Source of the DNA: Diphasiastrum complanatum
Lineage: Eukaryota; Streptophyta; Lycopodiopsida; Lycopodiales; Lycopodiaceae
DNA length: 64,000 nucleotides
Direction of reading: 5' to 3'
Assembly (NCBI GenBank): GCA_029204225.1
Contig: CM055095.1
Location: forward strand, 76,423,776 to 76,487,775
This document shows positions 60,514 through 64,000 of the stretch, one piece after another; the stretch's first letter is position 1, and every line of letters starts with the position of its first letter. The position numbers and the translations under genes are program-made. The notes beneath the pieces are model-generated. The model was not told the origin of the DNA and did no database searches. It worked only from the letters and a program-made list of their open reading frames with translations.

Positions 60514-60543
60514 GTCTTGTAGGTACCCAAGCGTACGAAAGAC
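60514..60543 (-). ncRNA. LINE 3' stem-loop, copy 4 (LINE-A)
   Basis: 30 nt: outer GTCTT/AAGAC; inner GTACG/GGTAC with four pairs and a G-G mismatch at the loop end. Followed by AATAATAGAGC and the tail. Confidence 0.85.
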
Positions 60544-61096
60544 CAAATATGTACATCTCAAGTGTGTGATACATTGGGAGCGTATAAAAAATGTCTCCAT
60601 AAAAATAACATACTCAGTAAAAATACAATAATAAAACTAAGTCTGATACATATTTGTGTACTAAAAAATAGAAAAGGAGCTCAAATATCATGAAATTGTC
60701 AAAGAAAGATGTAATGGGGATAATGCCACTAGAGGTGGTCTCGATAAGTGTTGCCAACGTCGCCACGAACGCCATCTCTGAGTAGTGGCTCTGCAAACAA
60801 TACGAGTATGTGTTGTCTCTGGTCTCTATGTCGGGAAAAGTCACTGTCGTCGCCACTGTGATCCAAGCCAAGTGATCTCCTGCGGGAGAAGAACGATGTG
60901 ATTTAGAGCTGTGTGAGGATGAGTCAGTGGCGGGCTGATGTAAAGTTACCTTTACAAGCTTTACTTCCGGCGCCACCGGCGCCAGCATTGTCCCCGGCGT
61001 CACCGTCGCTCCCGACGCCACTGTGACCGGAATCCAGCCAGCGCCAAGTTCCTATGGCTGAAAATCTTTGATCGGTTCTAGTAAAGTCCAGAGAGC

Positions 61097-62467
61097 TCAA
61101 ATCGATGTGCAATCACCTCTATGTATGGTGGCATCTGGAATCTCAGCCTCTCCATCAGAGTCACTAGTCTCCTGCCTCTGTCTCTGAAGGGATAGATACT
61201 CCTGTATGCTCAGCTGTATCAGGGGGGAGGTGTCAACGTCAAGACTCGCCATACGCAGGTCTATCATCTCCCGGATCATCAACGCAACACATCTGGAGTC
61301 CTCATACGATATCAAGGCAGAGAGTGCAAGTGGATGGTCTTGAAACAAGCAGTAGTATCTCCCTCGGATCTCATAGTAAGCTGGGCATCTAAAGAGAAAA
61401 TGAAACTCATCCTCTATATCATGTAGGTCACACATACTACAAATCCGCGCGTCTCTCGGGATGCCCCTGTATCTACCAGTCTCAATGGCTAACTGGTGAG
61501 AGGAAACCCGGAACTGACCCATCACTATCCGCAGTCTGTGTGAGATACTGTCTACTAGGTATCTGGGTACAATGGGATACCCAGCAGGATCCCGAGATAG
61601 AAAATGTGTCCGATAAAACTCCGTCTTCACCCCAGATAAATCATGCCAAGTGCTCTGAAGATATGCCCTGTATAAGTATCCTCTAATATACTGATGAGTA
61701 CCAGCTGGTACATCTGTAATGTGAATACTCAATGTGGAGAGGAGACGACAAGCCTGGGAATACCACAAGAAGGAGTGCCCCTCAGAGTGTAGGTGCTGGG
61801 AGGACGACAGAGCTACTGCAGCATAGTGTGTGCCTCTACCCTGGAGATCCTCTAGGCGATGTATGAATGTGACAATATGGAATAGTGCCTCTATCTGAAT
61901 AGGGGGGACGGCAAACTCTGCCAATATAATATGATGTGGGATAGAGGGCTTAGCCCGTATCATCTGAGAGAGCATATGAATCTGAAGTCGTGAGATGCGC
62001 GCCCACTCGGTAGCCGTCAAGCCAGTACTCCATGTCTCTAATGCATATAGAGCTGAGGGAACGACCATAGTGTCAAAGAGTCGGCACTTACTAGTCGCAT
62101 CTCTAACATGTGAGCTGAAACATAATCTCTCCAACTCTACCAACGATGCATAACCCTTCCGTAGTCGAGAAAATGCCGCCTGTCGCATGCTGAAAGTGGG
62201 ACCAAAAAATACCACCCCTAGGTATGTGTAGGAGTCAACTACCTCAAGTGGATGCTCCTCCCATAAAAGCACCTGTCGCATCATGAACGATCTAGAGGTG
62301 TTAAATACCATAACTTTGGTTTTGGCCACATTCACTGATAATCCACACTGAGTACAAAAAGATTGAAGCGCGTCAAGATGCCGCTGCAAACCTTCCCTCG
62401 TCCTCGAAAGCAAAACTACATCATCAGCATATAATAGGATAGCGATAACGAGGTCACAAATGTGCAT
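61097..62467 (-). pseudogene. LINE-A ORF2 palm, thumb and C-terminus, 456 codons open
   Basis: Starts within the RT palm: [18 protein letters not shown] holds the catalytic YADD (about 62431-62420). Then [36 protein letters not shown], and a C-terminal zinc-ribbon-like CSMCDLHDIEDEFHF..RCPAYYEIRG. No RNase H domain seen. A frameshift near 62470-62550 and a TAG before GCPLSP separate it from the upstream RT. The best reference copy here for the family's protein. Confidence 0.9.
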
Positions 62468-64000
62468 CCCTCACCTCCCTCTGTCTGTATAACCTGCTCA
62501 AGCTCGTCTATATATAAACCAAAGAGTGTAGGAGAGAGAGGACATCCCTACTTAACCCCAATGGTACTCTCTATCTCTGGTGATACGACTCCCGATACTT
62601 GGATACGACCAATAACTCGTCTGTACAATGCCACAATTGCCTGTATGATATCCTCTTGGAAGCCACGGTCCCGAAGTCTCTGTATCAGTAGATGTCGAGG
62701 CACAGAGTCAAAGGCCTTGCGGAAATCCACAAAGCAGCAATATACACGCTCTCTCCTGGCCTTAGCTTCCTCACGATGGATGTCAAGGTGAAAATATGAT
62801 CTGATGTGGTATATCCTGGTCTGAAACCTGCCTGACCTATGGCATTCAGTGCTCGGGTACTTTGTACTGATCTCTGATTGAAGAATAGAACCATAAACCT
62901 TGGCAAAGAGGTGACTGATCATGATGGTACGATAGTTGTCGGCTTTCATGGGATCATTGCCTTTATGGATAGGATGGATAAGGTTTGTGGACCAGGGTGA
63001 GGGGAAACCAGATGTGATAGAGCGGTTAAAGAGGAGAGAGAGGAAGGGTGAGAGAATGTCAGCAGCTTGCTTCAAAAGTTCAGCTTCTAGATCATCAATA
63101 TGCCTCTTCTACTATGGCTGGAGAGAATATATCAGAAGTACATGTGTAGGGATGTGTAGGAAGTGGAGGGGTGTCAGGAACAGTGTACAGCGATGTGGCA
63201 TAGGTTACCCATGTGCTAAGATCTGTGATCTGGGGTGGAGGTGCCCGTGAGAGGAATTTTTGCCAAAATGATCACGACGAGGAGCTAAAGAGAAGGTCCA
63301 TCATCTTCTTCCCCTAGCCGATTTCTTAAGTGATTTTCTTTTTTCGGGTGGTTCTACGGTATACACGGGATAAGTCCTTTACCATATGGGGAAATTGGCT
63401 GCGTGCGTAAATCAAGTCCAGATGAAGTTGGTTACACTCGTGGTCATACCAGGGGTTGTGTGGTCGATTATGTCGTAAGTGCTTGGGCCGTGGAGATGGG
63501 AAAGCAAGGGATGCAGCGATATGCAAGGTCCGGACAAGAAAAAGAGACTGATCCGTCAAAGTATCATCGTAAGGGAAATGAGTCAGGAGGTCAGATAATG
63601 CTTCCCTGTACCTTGGGGTGTTTTGAGGATGATAGTGGTACACTGTTTTGTTGCCAGGAGTTAGGGTATTAGTACATGGGGTGTGAAGAAGGCCAATAGA
63701 GAGAGAGAGAGGTATGAGTGGTCAGACAAAGTGGTACGGTGAACCAGGAAAGATGAAATGTAGGGGAGGAGAGACGACAATCCCATGAAATAGTCAACAA
63801 CACTACTCCCTCCACTGTGTGGAAACAAGTAAAGTCACCTGAATCAGGCCACTGCAATAAGCCATTATAAATAACCAATCCATGAGCCTCGCCCAACTGA
63901 AGCATCTGCTCTCCGTATGCAGTAATTGGACCCTCTGCATCTGCTGATCGTCGCCAGAGGCCAAGATCATCCCAGTCTAAAGCATGTATCCGCCGTGGAT
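62468..64000 (-). pseudogene. LINE-A endonuclease end, linker and RT fingers
   Basis: Endonuclease part: GEAHGLVIYNGLLQWPDSGD, then, after a 1-bp shift, a SSVVDYFMG motif. Linker: [80 protein letters not shown]. One frameshift near 62870 in the [14 protein letters not shown] segment. The endonuclease N-terminus is outside the window. Confidence 0.88.

Larger units (their letters stand above)
60481..64000 (-). mobile_element. LINE-A: best-preserved ORF2, continues past the window
   Basis: On the minus strand: endonuclease end (64000-63669), linker (63643-63326), RT (63075-62400), C-terminal part to 61097, 3' region of about 590 bp, hairpin, then a (TTTC)n(TC)n tail ending about 60480. It lies in the intron upstream of exon a, in sense with SBE. 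Confidence 0.92.

Noticed and set aside
60614-61112. ORFs in the LINE-A 3' region rich in Gly/Ala or Ser/Thr
   Set aside because: They lie in the untranslated 3' region after ORF2 and are not shared with the other copies as far as I can read.
1-64000. tRNA or rRNA genes
   Set aside because: Only short tRNA-iMet complements (primer binding sites) were seen; no cloverleaf or rRNA core.

Overview
The window is a piece of a land-plant nuclear genome. It lies almost entirely inside one gene: a starch branching enzyme (SBE, GH13 family) on the minus strand whose introns are swollen by retrotransposons. Eleven consecutive exons were found by reading the reverse complement (59193 down to 1). Ten have correct GT..AG borders at both ends, phases that fit each other, and all four GH13 catalytic motifs. 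The eleventh runs off the window edge at base 1 and carries a 1-bp frameshift. The N-terminal exons (transit peptide, CBM48) lie above 59193 and outside the window or undetected, and the C-terminus lies left of base 1. Plant origin is supported by the SBE exon structure, by initiator-tRNA-Met primer binding sites (TGGTATCAGAGC) in every dated LTR element, and by chromodomain-type Ty3/gypsy elements. The species cannot be named. The enzyme mixes residues typical of class I and class II SBEs, which with the very large introns suggests a repeat-rich plant that may not be a flowering plant.

Layout. 1-5031: seven compact exons, with two tandem duplications in the introns. 5032-18857 (13.8-kb intron): tandem LINE pieces (5.7-7.2 kb), then a Ty1/copia element (8321-17193) that contains a gypsy fragment inside its coding region and a nested LTR element (12135-15854, TSD CATCA) with a 2-kb LTR holding a composite minisatellite. 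18858-19919: two exons. 19920-28979: a solo LTR (20712-21143), a minus-strand chromovirus (22789-27957) and a LINE fragment. 28980-31343: two exons with LINE scraps between them. 31344-59112 (27.8-kb intron): a plus-strand gypsy element with AG..CT LTR ends (33741-46124, TSD TGTCT) that was itself split by a second gypsy element (35239-41424, TSD GCTTG); then a chain of minus-strand LINE copies (47.2-57.2 kb). 59113-59193: one exon. 60481-64000: one more LINE, running out of the window.

The most interesting signal is the LINE family. Copies sit head to tail with a (CT)n tract exactly between the 3' end of one and the 5' end of the next. Four copies end in a 30-nt stem-loop with identical spacing and compensatory base changes, just before the CT tail. 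One copy keeps an intact ORF1 and both ends but has lost ORF2. This looks like a plant LINE that recognises a 3' hairpin and inserts into CT repeats, including the tails of its own earlier copies. No tRNA, rRNA, CRISPR or organellar sequence was seen.
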